Assembly (NCBI RefSeq): GCF_900095225.1
Contig: NZ_LT607420.1
Location: forward strand, 184,396 to 248,395
DNA: 64,000 nucleotides
Origin: Pseudomonas sp. UMAB-08
Lineage (GTDB): Bacteria > Pseudomonadota > Gammaproteobacteria > Pseudomonadales > Pseudomonadaceae
Reading direction: 5' to 3'
Each line of letters opens with the position of its first letter. Within the stretch, counting starts at the first letter, position 1. The translations under genes and the position numbers were made by a program. Below, in pieces: positions 8,995 through 19,114 of the stretch. Below the pieces are notes generated by a model. The model had not been told where the DNA came from, searched no databases, and worked only from the letters and a program-made list of their open reading frames with translations.

Positions 8995-10602
8995 TTAGTG
9001 GCGGAAATGGCGCATACCGGTGAATACCATCGCAATGCCAGCTTCATCGGCTGCGGCGATCACTTCGTTGTCGCGCATCGAGCCGCCTGGCTGGATGACG
9101 GCAGTGATACCGGCCTTGGCTGCGTTGTCGATGCCGTCACGGAACGGGAAAAACGCATCCGATGCCATGACCGCGCCCTGTACTTGCAGGCCAGCGTGTT
9201 CAGCTTTGATCGCGGCGATGCGTGCAGAGTTTACCCGGCTCATCTGGCCAGCGCCGACACCGATGGTCTGACGATTCTTGGCGTAGACGATGGCGTTGGA
9301 TTTCACGTATTTGGCGACTTTCCAGGCGAAGATCAGGTCGTGGATTTCCTGTTCGGTCGGCGCGCGCTGGGTCACGACTTTCAGGTCGTCGCTGCCGATC
9401 ATACCGATGTCGCGGCTCTGTACCAGCAACCCGCCGTTGACGCGTTTGAAGTCCCAGGCAGGCATGCGCTCGGCAGCCCATTGCCCGGTGGTCAGCAGGC
9501 GAACGTTGGCCTTGGTGGCAATAATGGCTTTTGCTTCGGCCGTTACGCTTGGCGCGATGATCACTTCGACGAACTGACGATCGACAATGGCCTTGGCCGT
9601 TTCAGCATCCAGCTCGCGGTTGAAGGCAATGATGCCGCCGAAAGCCGATTCGGTGTCGGTGGCATAGGCCAGTTCATACGCCTGGCGAATGCCGCCTTCG
9701 TCGTCCGGGCTGACGGCGACGCCGCACGGGTTTGCGTGCTTGACGATGACGCAGGCAGGCTTGACGAAGCTTTTCACGCATTCCAGCGCGGCATCGGTGT
9801 CGGCTACGTTGTTGAAGGACAGTTCCTTGCCTTGCAACTGAGTCGCCGTGGCGATGCTTACTTCGGCAGGGTGGGCTTCCACGTAGAACGCCGCGCTCTG
9901 ATGCGGGTTCTCGCCATAGCGCATTTCCTGAGCCTTGATGAACTGGCTGTTGAACGTACGCGGGAACGCGCTACGGCCTTCAGTGCTGAGGGTTTCAGCG
10001 CCTTGGTCGATGCTGCCCAGGTAGTTGGCGATCATGCCGTCGTAGGCGGCGGTGTGCTCGAACGCCTTGAGCATCAGGTCGAAACGCTGGGCGTACGTCA
10101 GGCCACCGGACTTGAGGCTTTCCAGCACGTTGCTGTAGTCGCTGGCGTTGACCACGATGGCCACGTCTTTGTGGTTCTTGGCTGCCGAGCGAACCATGGT
10201 CGGGCCGCCGATATCGATGTTCTCGATGGCGGTCGGCAGGTCACAACCTGGCTTGGCGATGGTCGCTTCGAACGGGTAGAGGTTGACCGCAACCAGATCG
10301 ATCGGCTTGATCCCGTGCTCGCTCATGATGGCGTCGTCGATACCGCGACGGCCAAGGATGCCACCATGGATTTTCGGGTGCAGGGTCTTGACCCGGCCAT
10401 CCATCATTTCTGCGAAGCCGGTGTAATCAGCGACTTCTACCGCAGCAATACCATTGTCCTTGAGCAGCTTGAAGGTGCCGCCGGTGGAGAGGATCTCGAC
10501 GCCCAGAGCGGTAAGCTCGCGAGCGAATTCGAGAATCCCGGTCTTGTCGGAGACGCTGATCAACGCGCGGCGGATTGGCAGGCGGGTAGTCTGGTCGGTC
10601 AT
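8995..10602 (-). CDS. purH: Bifunctional AICAR transformylase/IMP cyclohydrolase PurH
   Basis: Last two steps of IMP synthesis. 535 residues, the standard length. N-terminal MGS-like cyclohydrolase ([40 protein letters not shown]) and C-terminal formyltransferase with the Lys-His pair in [13 protein letters not shown] and [12 protein letters not shown]. The start is ATG 10602 (MTDQTTRLP), with GGGA 7 bases upstream; the in-frame ATG at 10614 lacks a ribosome site. The gene lies between fis and purD on the minus strand, and the fis terminator separates it from the dusB-fis operon, so it should have its own promoter in the 79-base gap or read-through. Confidence 0.95.
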   Translation of the reverse strand: MTDQTTRLPIRRALISVSDKTGILEFARELTALGVEILSTGGTFKLLKDNGIAAVEVADYTGFAEMMDGRVKTLHPKIHGGILGRRGIDDAIMSEHGIKPIDLVAVNLYPFEATIAKPGCDLPTAIENIDIGGPTMVRSAAKNHKDVAIVVNASDYSNVLESLKSGGLTYAQRFDLMLKAFEHTAAYDGMIANYLGSIDQGAETLSTEGRSAFPRTFNSQFIKAQEMRYGENPHQSAAFYVEAHPAEVSIATATQLQGKELSFNNVADTDAALECVKSFVKPACVIVKHANPCGVAVSPDDEGGIRQAYELAYATDTESAFGGIIAFNRELDAETAKAIVDRQFVEVIIAPSVTAEAKAIIATKANVRLLTTGQWAAERMPAWDFKRVNGGLLVQSRDIGMIGSDDLKVVTQRAPTEQEIHDLIFAWKVAKYVKSNAIVYAKNRQTIGVGAGQMSRVNSARIAAIKAEHAGLQVQGAVMASDAFFPFRDGIDNAAKAGITAVIQPGGSMRDNEVIAAADEAGIAMVFTGMRHFRH

Positions 10603-10633
10603 TTCAATTCCCATCTAAAGCAAAGGAGTCAGC

Positions 10634-10664
10634 AAAAAAAGGCGACCCAATGAGGTGGGTCGCC
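10634..10664 (-). terminator. Rho-independent terminator after dusB-fis
   Basis: GGCGACCCA (10641-10649) pairs with TGGGTCGCC (10656-10664) around a six-base loop. On the minus strand the stem is followed by seven T (10634-10640). It sits 18 bases past the fis stop and before purH. Confidence 0.88.
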
Positions 10665-10681
10665 TCTTCTGTTTTAAATGC

Positions 10682-11002
10682 TTACAGCAGATCGTACTGC
10701 TTGAGCTTCTTGCGCAGGGTGCCGCGATTGAGGCCCAGTAATTCGGACGCTTTGGTCTGGTTGCCCTTGACGTAGTTCATCACGCATTCGAGCAATGGCG
10801 CCTCGACTTCCGACAGCACGAGGTTGTACACATCCGTGACGGCAGCGCCTTCCAGGTGGGCGAAATAATTGTGCAGCGCTTTCTCGACACTCCCGCGCAG
10901 GGTTTGACCCTCTTCGCTCGGGGTGTTGAGGTGCTGTTTCAAATTGACGTTGTCGCTCACGGGTGTTGTTCCACTCACTAAAGTCTCGGTCATCATCGTC
11001 AT
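10682..11002 (-). CDS. fis: Nucleoid-associated regulator Fis
   Basis: DNA-bending global regulator. 106 residues; the C-terminal helix-turn-helix [20 protein letters not shown] is nearly invariant in gamma-proteobacteria. The start is ATG 11002 ([11 protein letters not shown]), matching the length of Pseudomonas Fis. A GTG-initiated extension to 11077 lies entirely within dusB and is rejected. The start overlaps the dusB stop by four bases, the classic dusB-fis arrangement. Confidence 0.95.
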   Translation of the reverse strand: MTMMTETLVSGTTPVSDNVNLKQHLNTPSEEGQTLRGSVEKALHNYFAHLEGAAVTDVYNLVLSEVEAPLLECVMNYVKGNQTKASELLGLNRGTLRKKLKQYDLL

Positions 11003-12012
11003 GCGGCCACCTCTTCTTCGTCCCTTGTTTCCGGGCTTTTGTAACGCTCGCTGAAAAAGTCGCGAACGTTGGCGCACTGTGCTTCCGTATCTTCCAAACG
11101 ATTGAAGTGGGCGCGAAACTCCCTGGCGCCCGGCAAGGTTGCGAGATACCAGCCGACATGCTTGCGCGCAATACGCACGCCCAGCACATCGCCATAGAAG
11201 GTGTGCAGCGCCGCCAGATGCTCAAGCAGGATGCGTTCCACCTCACTCAACTGCAGCGCCGGTAATGTCTCGCCGGTGCGCAGGTAGTGTTCTATCTCGC
11301 GAAAAATCCATGGGCGCCCTTGGGCGGCCCGACCAATCAACAACCCGTCTGCACCGGTCGCCTGTAGCACGTACCGGGCTTTTGCCGGTGAATCGATATC
11401 GCCATTGGCGAAGACCGGGATCGACACTGCCTGTTTGATTTCGGCAATGGTGTCGTATTCGGCTTCGCCGGTGTACAGGTCTGCCCGGGTGCGGCCATGT
11501 ACCGCCAGCGCCATTATTCCCGCCTGCTCGGCGATTTTCGCCACGGTCAGACCATTTTTGTTCGCCCGGTCCCAGCCGGTACGAATCTTCAAGGTGACCG
11601 GCACATCGACTGCGGCCACTACGGCCCGCAGGATCTCGCTCACCAGGTGTTCGTCTTTCAATAGCGCGGAGCCGGCAGCCTTGTTGCAGACTTTTTTTGC
11701 CGGACAACCCATGTTGATATCAATAATCTGTGCGCCCATTTCGACATTGGCGCGTGCTGCATCCGCGAGCATCTGCGGGTCACCGCCGGCGATCTGTACC
11801 GAGCGTGGCTCGGGATCGCCTTCGTGGATCATGCGCAGGCGCGATTTGCGACTGTTCCACAGGCTCATGTCACTGGTGACCATTTCCGAAACCACCAGTC
11901 CCGCGCCGAGTTGACGGCAGAGCTGACGAAACGGCTGGTCTGTGACCCCGGCCATCGGGGCGAGAATCAAGCCGTTTTGCAATGTATAGGGGCCGATACG
12001 TACCGCCGACAT
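10999..12012 (-). CDS. dusB: tRNA-dihydrouridine synthase DusB
   Basis: FMN enzyme reducing uridines in the tRNA D-loop. 337 residues: TIM barrel with [13 protein letters not shown], the catalytic-cysteine motif [29 protein letters not shown] and FANGDIDS. The C-terminal helical tRNA-binding domain ends in an acidic tail. First gene of the dusB-fis operon with an ATGA overlap to fis. A candidate promoter lies about 155-185 bases upstream. Confidence 0.94.
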   Translation of the reverse strand: MSAVRIGPYTLQNGLILAPMAGVTDQPFRQLCRQLGAGLVVSEMVTSDMSLWNSRKSRLRMIHEGDPEPRSVQIAGGDPQMLADAARANVEMGAQIIDINMGCPAKKVCNKAAGSALLKDEHLVSEILRAVVAAVDVPVTLKIRTGWDRANKNGLTVAKIAEQAGIMALAVHGRTRADLYTGEAEYDTIAEIKQAVSIPVFANGDIDSPAKARYVLQATGADGLLIGRAAQGRPWIFREIEHYLRTGETLPALQLSEVERILLEHLAALHTFYGDVLGVRIARKHVGWYLATLPGAREFRAHFNRLEDTEAQCANVRDFFSERYKSPETRDEEEVAA

Positions 12013-12166
12013 AGGTGTGCCTGTTGTGGGGCCGAATCAATGCATGTCGTGTGGAAACGACTGCGGGCCTGGCACGCAACGTTTCCACACGGGCCTGCTC
12101 GGATTCTGTCCATCAAGTGCTTGCGCGACTTTTCAGACCGAACCCAGAGTGTGAAAAAGGGTTGGC

Positions 12167-12195
12167 ATGATACCCGCTCTCGATGACTGGATAAA
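12167..12195 (-). promoter_or_regulatory. Candidate sigma-70 promoter of dusB-fis; rest of the 12013-12388 gap
   Basis: On the minus strand TTTATC and TATCAT are separated by 17 bases in the 376-base gap upstream of dusB. The -35 is poor, so this is tentative. The rest of the gap, toward 12388, holds a small stem (AGCGCTT/AAGCGCT near 12340) without a T run, after the zinc-ribbon gene. I see no convincing gene in this gap. Confidence 0.3.
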
Positions 12196-12388
12196 GGCTG
12201 AATTGGATAAAATCTGAACAGTTATTTTCTTATCGCTGACGGTTTGGTTTTCTGCCACAACGTCATAAAAACGCCGTCAATCCCGGAAGGCTGGTCGCTT
12301 CATGCTCAGGCTTGAGGCTATCGGCCTTTTTTACCGGAGCGCTTGCTGAAGCGCTGCTGGCAGGCCGGGCTCTCCGGTCCGCGTGCGT

Positions 12389-13705
12389 TTACTCGGGAGA
12401 GCGGAAGCTCAAGCTGTAGTTCACAGCTTTGGTCCCTGGATCGAGGATGTCCAATGCGATGTGGATCGGCGTTTGGGGTGGCATTTCAGCTTTGCCTGCC
12501 ATCTCGCCGCTCAGGTATTCGCTGGGTTTGAATCGACGACTGGCGATCAACTGGCCGTTGGGATCGGCGAAGCGCAACTCCAGCAGCGGAAACGGCTGAG
12601 AAAAGGACGCCCGGTTATAGATGATTGCGTCAACCACCAGTGCACCCTTGAAGTCGGGATGGCTGCGCACCACCAGATTGCTGCTCTTGAGCAGCTTGAT
12701 ATCGACTTTTGACGGCACTGTGCAGCCGATTTGCGGACAGACCTGCTGGAACCATGGACGGTATTGGTCCTGGCGCGCCAGTTCGTCGAAGTGATACCAA
12801 ATGTATTGGCCGGCCAATGCAGCGCTCGCAAGCACAATCAGCAATCCCCAGAAAAAGCGCCGACCCCAGCGAGGCTTGGGCTTCTGCCAGTCGAGTTGCA
12901 GCGGGTCGTCGGTGAGATCCAGCAGTGGCTTGTCTCGCGCCCCCTCATCGAGCAGGCCGGGTTCACTGCGACCGCGTTTGAGCTTTGGCTCCTGACGCTC
13001 TTGCGATTCTTCGAGGGTGTCCGGTTCGTCGTCGATGGCCGACAAGCGCTCGGGGTTTTCTTTGGGCAGAGGGGCGCTCTGGCTTTCGCTCAGGCGTGGT
13101 CCCTGCGCCTCGGGTTCGTCGTCCAGTGCCGCGCTGTCGAGTGACAACGAAGGCTCGGTACGGTGGTGTGAAGTCGGTTCAGGCGTTTCGTTGGTCTCGG
13201 GCGCGGCGCTGGCTTCAACGTGGAGGTGTTCTTGCGCATCGTCGTTGAGCAGGCTGTCGACCCACTGCTCGTTTTCTATCTCGGCGCTGTCGCGACGTGC
13301 GCTCAGTGCCGAGTCGTTATGCCTGGAATGACCTTCACGCCCGAACGTTTCAGGCAGCTGGATTTCCCGTTGCTCAAGCCGGGCGAGTTCTTCGTCCAGG
13401 TCGAGGTCGTCCAGATCAAGGCTGTCGAGCTCAATTGCGCTGGCCTTCCACGGCTGGGCGGGCTTGACTGGTGCTTCAGCCTGTATGACCACTGGCTCGG
13501 GCGGGATGACGGGTGGGGCGGGAGGAGGCGCTTGCGTTTCTGCGGGCGACTTGCCTGACCGTTGTTCGAGCAGTTGCTTCGCCGCATTGAAGACCTGCAG
13601 GCAGGAGCCACACCGGACCACGCCCCGGGCCACGCTCAATTGGGCATGGCTGACGCGGAAACTGGTCTGGCAGTGCGGACACTGAGTAACGAAACTGTCG
13701 GTCAT
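12389..13705 (-). CDS. Zinc-ribbon, single-pass membrane protein (DUF3426)
   Basis: 438 residues. An N-terminal MJ0042-type zinc finger carries four cysteines (TQCPHCQTSF and VVRCGSCLQVF). Next comes a long low-complexity acidic/proline-rich linker (about 45-275), a transmembrane helix around 285-305 (FFWGLLIVLASAALAGQY), and a DUF3426 C-terminal domain (SNLVVRSHPDF, VDAIIYNRASF, PFPLLELRFAD). Function is unknown; in Pseudomonas it commonly sits between prmA and dusB, as here, 54 bases downstream of prmA. The domain order resembles a cytosolic metal-binding head with a periplasmic domain. Confidence 0.85.
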   Translation of the reverse strand: MTDSFVTQCPHCQTSFRVSHAQLSVARGVVRCGSCLQVFNAAKQLLEQRSGKSPAETQAPPPAPPVIPPEPVVIQAEAPVKPAQPWKASAIELDSLDLDDLDLDEELARLEQREIQLPETFGREGHSRHNDSALSARRDSAEIENEQWVDSLLNDDAQEHLHVEASAAPETNETPEPTSHHRTEPSLSLDSAALDDEPEAQGPRLSESQSAPLPKENPERLSAIDDEPDTLEESQERQEPKLKRGRSEPGLLDEGARDKPLLDLTDDPLQLDWQKPKPRWGRRFFWGLLIVLASAALAGQYIWYHFDELARQDQYRPWFQQVCPQIGCTVPSKVDIKLLKSSNLVVRSHPDFKGALVVDAIIYNRASFSQPFPLLELRFADPNGQLIASRRFKPSEYLSGEMAGKAEMPPQTPIHIALDILDPGTKAVNYSLSFRSPE

Positions 13706-13759
13706 GCGGCTATCCGGTTTAGGCAGGCGCTCATCTTAGTCCATGGTTTCAAATAGCGG

Positions 13760-14638
13760 TTAACGGCGACGACCTGTGATACGGACCCAGCCATCACGAT
13801 TGGCGATAGGATCCAGGTCGAACGTGTCGGCGTAAGCCGCGGCCACTTCTTCGCCTTGTTCAGCGAGGATGCCTGATAACGCCAGGCGACCACCGGTTTT
13901 GACCAGGCTTGCCAGGGTGGGAGCCAACGACACCAAGGGGCCGGCCAGGATATTGGCGACCAACACGTCGGCTTTTTCTTGCGGCAAGTCTTCCGGCAGG
14001 TACAGGGTGAAACGCTCGGGGGCGATAGCGTTGCGGTCTGCGTTGTCGCGCGAGGCATCAAGCGCCTGGTAGTCAATGTCGGTGCCGACGGCTTGTTTGG
14101 CGCCCAGCAACAGCGCCGCAATCGCCAGAATCCCGGAGCCGCAACCGAAGTCCAGCACGCTGCAGTCTTTCAGGTCCTGACCGTCGAGCCATTCCAGGCA
14201 CAGCGCAGTAGTGGGGTGCGTGCCGGTGCCGAAGGCCAGGCCCGGATCGAGCAGCAGGTTGACCGCACCCGGCTCGGGTGCCGCGTGCCAGCTCGGGACG
14301 ATCCACAGGCGTTGACCAAAACGCATGGGGTGGAAGTTGTCCATCCAGCTGCGTTCCCAGTCCTGGTCTTCGATGACTTCGCTCATGTGTTCCGGCAGTT
14401 CTGCACCGGTGAGCAATTGCAGGTGGGCCAGCACCTGATCGGCATTGGTATCGGCTTCGAACAGCGCCAGCAAGTGGGTGTGCGACCACAGCGGCGTGGT
14501 GTTGAGTTCCGGCTCGAAAATCGGCTGGTCTTCGGCGTCCATGAAGGTTACGGACACGGCGCCCACTTCAAGAAAAGCGTCTTCGTAGGTTTCGGCTTGT
14601 TCTGGGCTGATGGCGAGACGGACTTGCAGCCAAGGCAT
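13760..14638 (-). CDS. prmA: Ribosomal protein L11 methyltransferase PrmA
   Basis: SAM-dependent methylation of L11. 292 residues from ATG 14638 ([10 protein letters not shown]), with AAAGGTG upstream; the frame is open further up but non-homologous. An N-terminal L11-recognition domain is followed by [14 protein letters not shown], the SAM-binding [19 protein letters not shown] and the [10 protein letters not shown] motif. Co-directional with the DUF3426 gene. From memory, in P. aeruginosa accC lies close upstream; here the aco locus intervenes. Confidence 0.94.
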   Translation of the reverse strand: MPWLQVRLAISPEQAETYEDAFLEVGAVSVTFMDAEDQPIFEPELNTTPLWSHTHLLALFEADTNADQVLAHLQLLTGAELPEHMSEVIEDQDWERSWMDNFHPMRFGQRLWIVPSWHAAPEPGAVNLLLDPGLAFGTGTHPTTALCLEWLDGQDLKDCSVLDFGCGSGILAIAALLLGAKQAVGTDIDYQALDASRDNADRNAIAPERFTLYLPEDLPQEKADVLVANILAGPLVSLAPTLASLVKTGGRLALSGILAEQGEEVAAAYADTFDLDPIANRDGWVRITGRRR

Positions 14639-14721
14639 GGCGGGCACCTTTGAAAAATGACGATGTGCAGCAAGCAGCTGCGAGAAGCGCGCAAGTTTAC
14701 TTGAGCGCGAAGGCGAAGGGC

Positions 14722-14779
14722 AAAAAACAACAAAGCCGCGGCTAAGCGGCTTTGAGGAGAAGAGCCAAAGACTGGCTCT
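14722..14779 (-). terminator. Tandem hairpin terminator of the aco operon
   Basis: Two stems follow the bdhA stop: AGAGCCA/TGGCTCT (14761-14779), then CAAAGCCGC/GCGGCTTTG (14731-14754), with TTTTTTG on the minus strand right after the second. This separates bdhA from prmA. Confidence 0.8.
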
Positions 14780-14794
14780 TTCTGGCATGACAGA

Positions 14795-15889
14795 TCAGAC
14801 AGGGCTGGGCGACACAATGATTTTGACGTTGTGTTCCTTGTTGTTGACCAGTTCCTCAAACCCGCGACTGACAATGTCCTCCAGGCCAATCCGCCCGGTG
14901 ACCAGCGGTGCTATGTCCAGGCTGCCGTCGGCGATAAGGGCGATGACGTCGGCGAACTCGCCGTTGTAGGCCAAAGAGCCCATGACCTGCTTTTCGGTGG
15001 ACACCAGGTCGAAGAAGTTGAATTGGCTCGGTTCCTCGAAAATACCCACCAGCACGCATTTGCCAGCTTTGCGGATCACATCGATGGCGAGCTTGGCCGT
15101 GTGTTTATTGCCGATGCATTCGAAGCTCACATCGGCGCCCAAGCCCTGGGTGACCGCACGAATTTCCGCAAGCGCGTCGCACTCGGAAGGATCGAAGACC
15201 CGGGTGGCGCCGACTTCCAGTGCCTTGGCCTTGCGCGCCGATGACATTTCCAGGGCGATGACCTGTGCAGCACCGGCCGCTTTGGCGCACATGATGGTGC
15301 ACAGGCCGATGGTGCCAGCCCCGACGACTACCACGGTTTGCCCGTGCAGGCTGCCCGCCTTCTTGACCGCGTGCATGCCCACCGCCAGAGGTTCGATCAG
15401 CGCCCCGGCCTCTTTGGGGAAGCCTGCTGGCAATGTGTACAGGAGGTTGGCAGGCACATTGACCCACTCAGCGAAGGCGCCGTTGTTCATCAGGCCGGTA
15501 AACGCCAGTCGTTCACAGATGTTGTAAAGGCCATGGGTGCAGTAATAACAAGTGCCGCAATGCTGGCAGGCATCAGCGGTGATCAGGTCACCCACGGCAA
15601 ACCCCTGGACGTTGGCGCCGAGCTTGGTGATTTCGCCGCAGAACTCATGGCCCAGAATGCATTGGCCCTGGATGCCGGTCATCGGGTGCGGAGCGTCTAC
15701 CGGAATGAACACCGGTCCGGCGACGTATTCATGCAGGTCCGAACCGCAGATGCCACACCAGTCCACGCGAATCTGCACCCAGTCGGCAGGCGGGTCGGAG
15801 GGCAGTGGCACGTCTTCTACGCGGATATCGTGGCGTCCATGCCAGACTGCTGCGCGCATGCTGGCGGTGCTTCTCAATGGAGTGCTCAT
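14795..15889 (-). CDS. bdhA: 2,3-butanediol dehydrogenase (zinc MDR family)
   Basis: NAD-dependent interconversion of 2,3-butanediol and acetoin, feeding the acetoin dehydrogenase encoded upstream. 364 residues: catalytic zinc ligands in CGICGSDLHE and GHEFCGE; structural zinc cysteines in CQHCGTCYYC plus a later C; Rossmann motif VVVVGAGTIGLC. The start is 15889, with GGAGA 9 bases upstream; MRAAVWHG ten codons in is the commonly annotated start but lacks a ribosome site. Last gene of acoXABC-bdhA, 67 bases after acoC. Confidence 0.92.
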   Translation of the reverse strand: MSTPLRSTASMRAAVWHGRHDIRVEDVPLPSDPPADWVQIRVDWCGICGSDLHEYVAGPVFIPVDAPHPMTGIQGQCILGHEFCGEITKLGANVQGFAVGDLITADACQHCGTCYYCTHGLYNICERLAFTGLMNNGAFAEWVNVPANLLYTLPAGFPKEAGALIEPLAVGMHAVKKAGSLHGQTVVVVGAGTIGLCTIMCAKAAGAAQVIALEMSSARKAKALEVGATRVFDPSECDALAEIRAVTQGLGADVSFECIGNKHTAKLAIDVIRKAGKCVLVGIFEEPSQFNFFDLVSTEKQVMGSLAYNGEFADVIALIADGSLDIAPLVTGRIGLEDIVSRGFEELVNNKEHNVKIIVSPSPV

Positions 15890-15956
15890 CGTGTGTTATC
15901 TCCTCACAACAGTGTGGAAGCTCCGGCGAGCGTCGGGCAGGCCAGAGCCGCTGATT

Positions 15957-17063
15957 TTATTGGCCCTGCAGGAAGCCGAGGATCAGGCGGTTGACCTGCT
16001 CCGCCGCTTCCATCTGCACCATGTGGCCTTGCCCCGCCAACACTTCGACCTGCGCACTGAGCCCCTCGGCGTGAGCGGCAGGGATGATGGCGTCGTTGGC
16101 GCCCCAGATCACCAGGCTCGGCTGCTGCGCGACGACTGAACGCAGGTCGGTGTGCTGCTGTCCGCCTGCAAACAATTGGGTGGTCAGCAGGCGCAGGGCC
16201 GCATCGACCCCCTCCAGTCGTTTGAACTTGAGCATGTCTTCAAGCATTTGCCGATTCACCAGCGCCGGGTCGGAAAACAGCTGCACCAGTTGGGGCTTCA
16301 AGGCATTGCGGTTGGCGGCGTCGACGAAGCCCTGCAAGTACTCGCCATTGATCTGCGAGCCCAGGCCTGCGCTGGCGATCAAGGTCAGTGAGCGGACTCG
16401 ATTCGGTGCAAGGCGGGCGGCGTTGAGTGCGACGGCGCCCCCCATCGAATGGCCGGCCAAGTGTGCGGACTCTATGTCCAGATGATCGAGCAAGCTCAGG
16501 ACGGTCTGGCTCAGCTCGTCCAGGTCGCCGCGTTGCAGGGTTTTACCCGACTCGCCATGCCCTGGCAGATCGAGCGCGATAACGCGACGCCCGGCAGCGA
16601 GTGCGTCGTGGTTGAACAGCCAGTTGTTTAAATCTCCGCCGAAACCGTGAATCAACACCAGCGGACTGGCGCCTTCGCCACGGTCGAAAAAGCGCAGCGT
16701 GCGGCCTTCGAGCTGAATTTTCTGCGGCGCCGGACCGCTGTCTTCATCGGCATCGCCACCGGGGACGAACTCGGCCTGGAAGCGTTCGATCACCGCGTCG
16801 ACCTCGTCATCGCTGGCATCCCCCTCGACGACGATGGCGAGCAGGGCGCCCACTGACAGGGTTTCATCCTGTTGCGCTATCCGGCGTCGCAACACGCCAG
16901 AAAAAGGGGTTTCGACGCTGCTGGAGATTTTGTCGGTTTCGACATCGAGCACCTGATCGCCTTTCTCTATGCGCTCTCCTTCCTCCTTGAGCCACGTGTC
17001 GACGCGTCCTTCAGTCATCGACAGGCCCCATTTGGGCATGGTCAGCGTATGAATCTGGCTCAT
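15957..17063 (-). CDS. acoC: Acetoin dehydrogenase E2-like protein AcoC (lipoyl domain plus alpha/beta hydrolase)
   Basis: Transfers the acetyl group released from acetoin to CoA. 368 residues from ATG 17063 (MSQIHTLTMPKWG), with GGAAGG upstream. The N-terminal lipoyl domain has the lipoyl-lysine motif DVETDKISSSVE. A short acidic linker leads to an alpha/beta hydrolase with LIHGFGGD, nucleophile elbow LAGHSMGGAV and a final GQGHMVQME histidine. The hydrolase fold instead of a CATase fold is typical of the AcoC branch. The start overlaps the acoB stop by four bases. Confidence 0.92.
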   Translation of the reverse strand: MSQIHTLTMPKWGLSMTEGRVDTWLKEEGERIEKGDQVLDVETDKISSSVETPFSGVLRRRIAQQDETLSVGALLAIVVEGDASDDEVDAVIERFQAEFVPGGDADEDSGPAPQKIQLEGRTLRFFDRGEGASPLVLIHGFGGDLNNWLFNHDALAAGRRVIALDLPGHGESGKTLQRGDLDELSQTVLSLLDHLDIESAHLAGHSMGGAVALNAARLAPNRVRSLTLIASAGLGSQINGEYLQGFVDAANRNALKPQLVQLFSDPALVNRQMLEDMLKFKRLEGVDAALRLLTTQLFAGGQQHTDLRSVVAQQPSLVIWGANDAIIPAAHAEGLSAQVEVLAGQGHMVQMEAAEQVNRLILGFLQGQ

Positions 17064-18079
17064 GCAACCTTCCTCCCTTCGCAAATTTTATGCACGGCCG
17101 CTTCGATTTTTGCGGCGGTAGGGATGTAGAGGTCCTCCAGCGCATCGGAGAAAGGCACAGGGGTGTGCGGCGCGGTGACCATTTCAATCGGTGCTTTGAG
17201 GGCGAAAAACGCTTTCTGAGCAACCAGTGCCGAGATGTCGGTGGCCATCGAACAGCGTGGGTTAGCTTCGTCGATCACCACCAGACGGCCGGTTTTTTCT
17301 ACACTTTCGAGGATGCTGTCCAGGTCCAGCGGGCTGGTGGTGCGCAAGTCCAGAACTTCACAGGCAATGCCCTGACGTGCGAGGTTGTTTGCCGCCTCCA
17401 GCGCCAGATGGACCATGCGACCGTAGGTCACGAGGGTCACGTCATCACCCTCGCGCAAGAAATTGGCTTCGCCAAACGGCACGGTGTACAGCTCTTCCGG
17501 GACTTCACCCTGCATGCTGTAAAGCATTTTGTGCTCGCAGAAAATCACCGGGTCGTTGTCGCGAATGGCCTGAATCAGCAAGCCCTTGGCGTCATAGGGA
17601 GAGGACGGGCACACCACTTTCAGGCCGGGAATATGGGTCCACAGGGAGGTGAGCATTTGCGAGTGCTGGGCGGCTGCCCGCAAGCCGGCGCCATACATGG
17701 TGCGGATCACCACGGGGGTGACGGCCTTACCACCGAACATGTAGCGAAATTTGGCCGCCTGGTTGAGGATTTGATCCAGGCAGCAGCCCGCGAAATCGAC
17801 GAACATCAGCTCGCACACCGGCCGCACGCCTTGGGTGGCGGCGCCTATGGCGGCACCGACATACCCCAGTTCGGACAGTGGCGTGTCCAGAACCCGCCCG
17901 GGAAACTGGTGATAAAGTCCCTTGGTGACGCCTAGCACGCCGCCCCAGGCATCCTGCTCGCCGGGTGCGCCCGCGCCGCCAGCAACGTCTTCACCCATGA
18001 TGAATACGGTGGGGTCGCGGCGCATTTCCTGGGCAAGCGCTTCGTTGATCGCCTGCTGATAGCTGATTTTTCTCGCCAT
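17060..18079 (-). CDS. acoB: Acetoin dehydrogenase E1 beta subunit AcoB
   Basis: Beta subunit of the thiamine-diphosphate acetoin dehydrogenase. 339 residues: FIMGEDVAGGAGAPGEQDAW, LDTPLSELGYVGAAIGAA, CELMFVDF and VLDLRTTSPLD are characteristic of 2-oxo-acid dehydrogenase beta subunits. It lies between acoA (35-base gap) and acoC (ATGA overlap) in the same operon, so E1 and E2 are made together. Confidence 0.93.
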   Translation of the reverse strand: MARKISYQQAINEALAQEMRRDPTVFIMGEDVAGGAGAPGEQDAWGGVLGVTKGLYHQFPGRVLDTPLSELGYVGAAIGAATQGVRPVCELMFVDFAGCCLDQILNQAAKFRYMFGGKAVTPVVIRTMYGAGLRAAAQHSQMLTSLWTHIPGLKVVCPSSPYDAKGLLIQAIRDNDPVIFCEHKMLYSMQGEVPEELYTVPFGEANFLREGDDVTLVTYGRMVHLALEAANNLARQGIACEVLDLRTTSPLDLDSILESVEKTGRLVVIDEANPRCSMATDISALVAQKAFFALKAPIEMVTAPHTPVPFSDALEDLYIPTAAKIEAAVHKICEGRKVA

Positions 18080-18114
18080 GATAATTCTCCTGTTGTTCTT
18101 GTTTTTAGGTCGGC

Positions 18115-19092
18115 TCAGGGATAGGACACGTACACGTCGGTCAGCAGGTCGCTTGCCTGGGGTTTAGGGTCTGACTTGGCTCGGCGTACGGCGTCTTCGA
18201 TCAGGTGCTCGACGTCTTGGTCGATCTGGTCGAGTTGAGCGACTTTCAGCAGCCCGGCATTCAGGCTGCGTTCGCGGAACTGCATAAGGCAGTCACGGGT
18301 GTCGCGAAAGTTCTTGATCTCGTCGGGCGCGCGGTAGGTTTGTGCATCACCTTCGAAGTGTCCGTAGTAGCGGGTGAGTTTCATCTCGATCAGCGACGGC
18401 CCTTCACCGGCCCGGGCCCGAGCGACAGCGGCGCCCGCCGCTTCGTGGACAGCGAAGAAGTCGAAGCCGTCTACCGTCACGCCGGGCATGCCGAAACCGG
18501 CTGCGCGGTCGGCGATATGGTCGCTGGCGACCGACCACACGGACGCCGTTGCCTCGGCGTAACCATTGTTTTCGGCGATGAACAGGCAGGGCAGGTTCCA
18601 GATCGACGCGAGGTTCATGGCTTCGAAAACCGCCCCCTCGTTTGAACCGCCATCGCCAAAGAAGGCCACCGCGACGCCTTGTGTGCCTTTGAGCTTGGCG
18701 GCCAGGGCGGCACCCGCAGCCAGCGGTGCGCCGGCGCCGACGATGCCGTTGGCGCCGAGCATGCCTTTCTCCAGGTCGGCGATGTGCATCGAACCTCCCT
18801 TGCCGCCGCAGACCCCGGTTTTCTTGCCGTAGATCTCGGCCATCATGCCGTACACATCGACTCCCTTGGCGATGCAATGGCCGTGGCCGCGGTGGGTGGA
18901 AGCGATGCAGTCATCGTCGGTAAGGTGGGCCATGACGCCAGCGGCCGAGGCTTCCTCCCCGGCATACAAATGGACGAAGCCGGGGATCTCGCCGGTGGCG
19001 AATTCGACGTGCAGGCGCTCTTCGAAGACGCGGATCGTGCGCATCACTTTGTAGGCGTGCAACAGTTGCTCATGGGACAGGTGAGTGGACAT
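18115..19092 (-). CDS. acoA: Acetoin dehydrogenase E1 alpha subunit AcoA
   Basis: Binds thiamine diphosphate and cleaves acetoin into acetaldehyde and an acetyl unit. 325 residues: the ThDP motif begins at FFGDGGSNEGAVFEA and ends at AENNGYAEA. GFVHLYAGEEASAAG, THRGHGH and GKGGSMHI are typical of the alpha family. It follows acoX by 22 bases. Confidence 0.93.
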   Translation of the reverse strand: MSTHLSHEQLLHAYKVMRTIRVFEERLHVEFATGEIPGFVHLYAGEEASAAGVMAHLTDDDCIASTHRGHGHCIAKGVDVYGMMAEIYGKKTGVCGGKGGSMHIADLEKGMLGANGIVGAGAPLAAGAALAAKLKGTQGVAVAFFGDGGSNEGAVFEAMNLASIWNLPCLFIAENNGYAEATASVWSVASDHIADRAAGFGMPGVTVDGFDFFAVHEAAGAAVARARAGEGPSLIEMKLTRYYGHFEGDAQTYRAPDEIKNFRDTRDCLMQFRERSLNAGLLKVAQLDQIDQDVEHLIEDAVRRAKSDPKPQASDLLTDVYVSYP

Positions 19093-19114
19093 CTTGTTGT
19101 TCTCCTGGGTTGTC

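Noticed and set aside
8887..10653. 588-residue open frame opposite purH
   Set aside because: Fully antisense to purH, low-complexity His/Gln/Asp-rich composition, no domain.
12164..12178. GG-N10-GC pattern on the plus strand resembling a sigma-54 promoter
   Set aside because: The -12 half lacks TTGC and no plus-strand gene lies downstream.
12340..12357. Stem AGCGCTT/AAGCGCT after the zinc-ribbon gene
   Set aside because: No T run on either strand close to the stem, so not called as a terminator.
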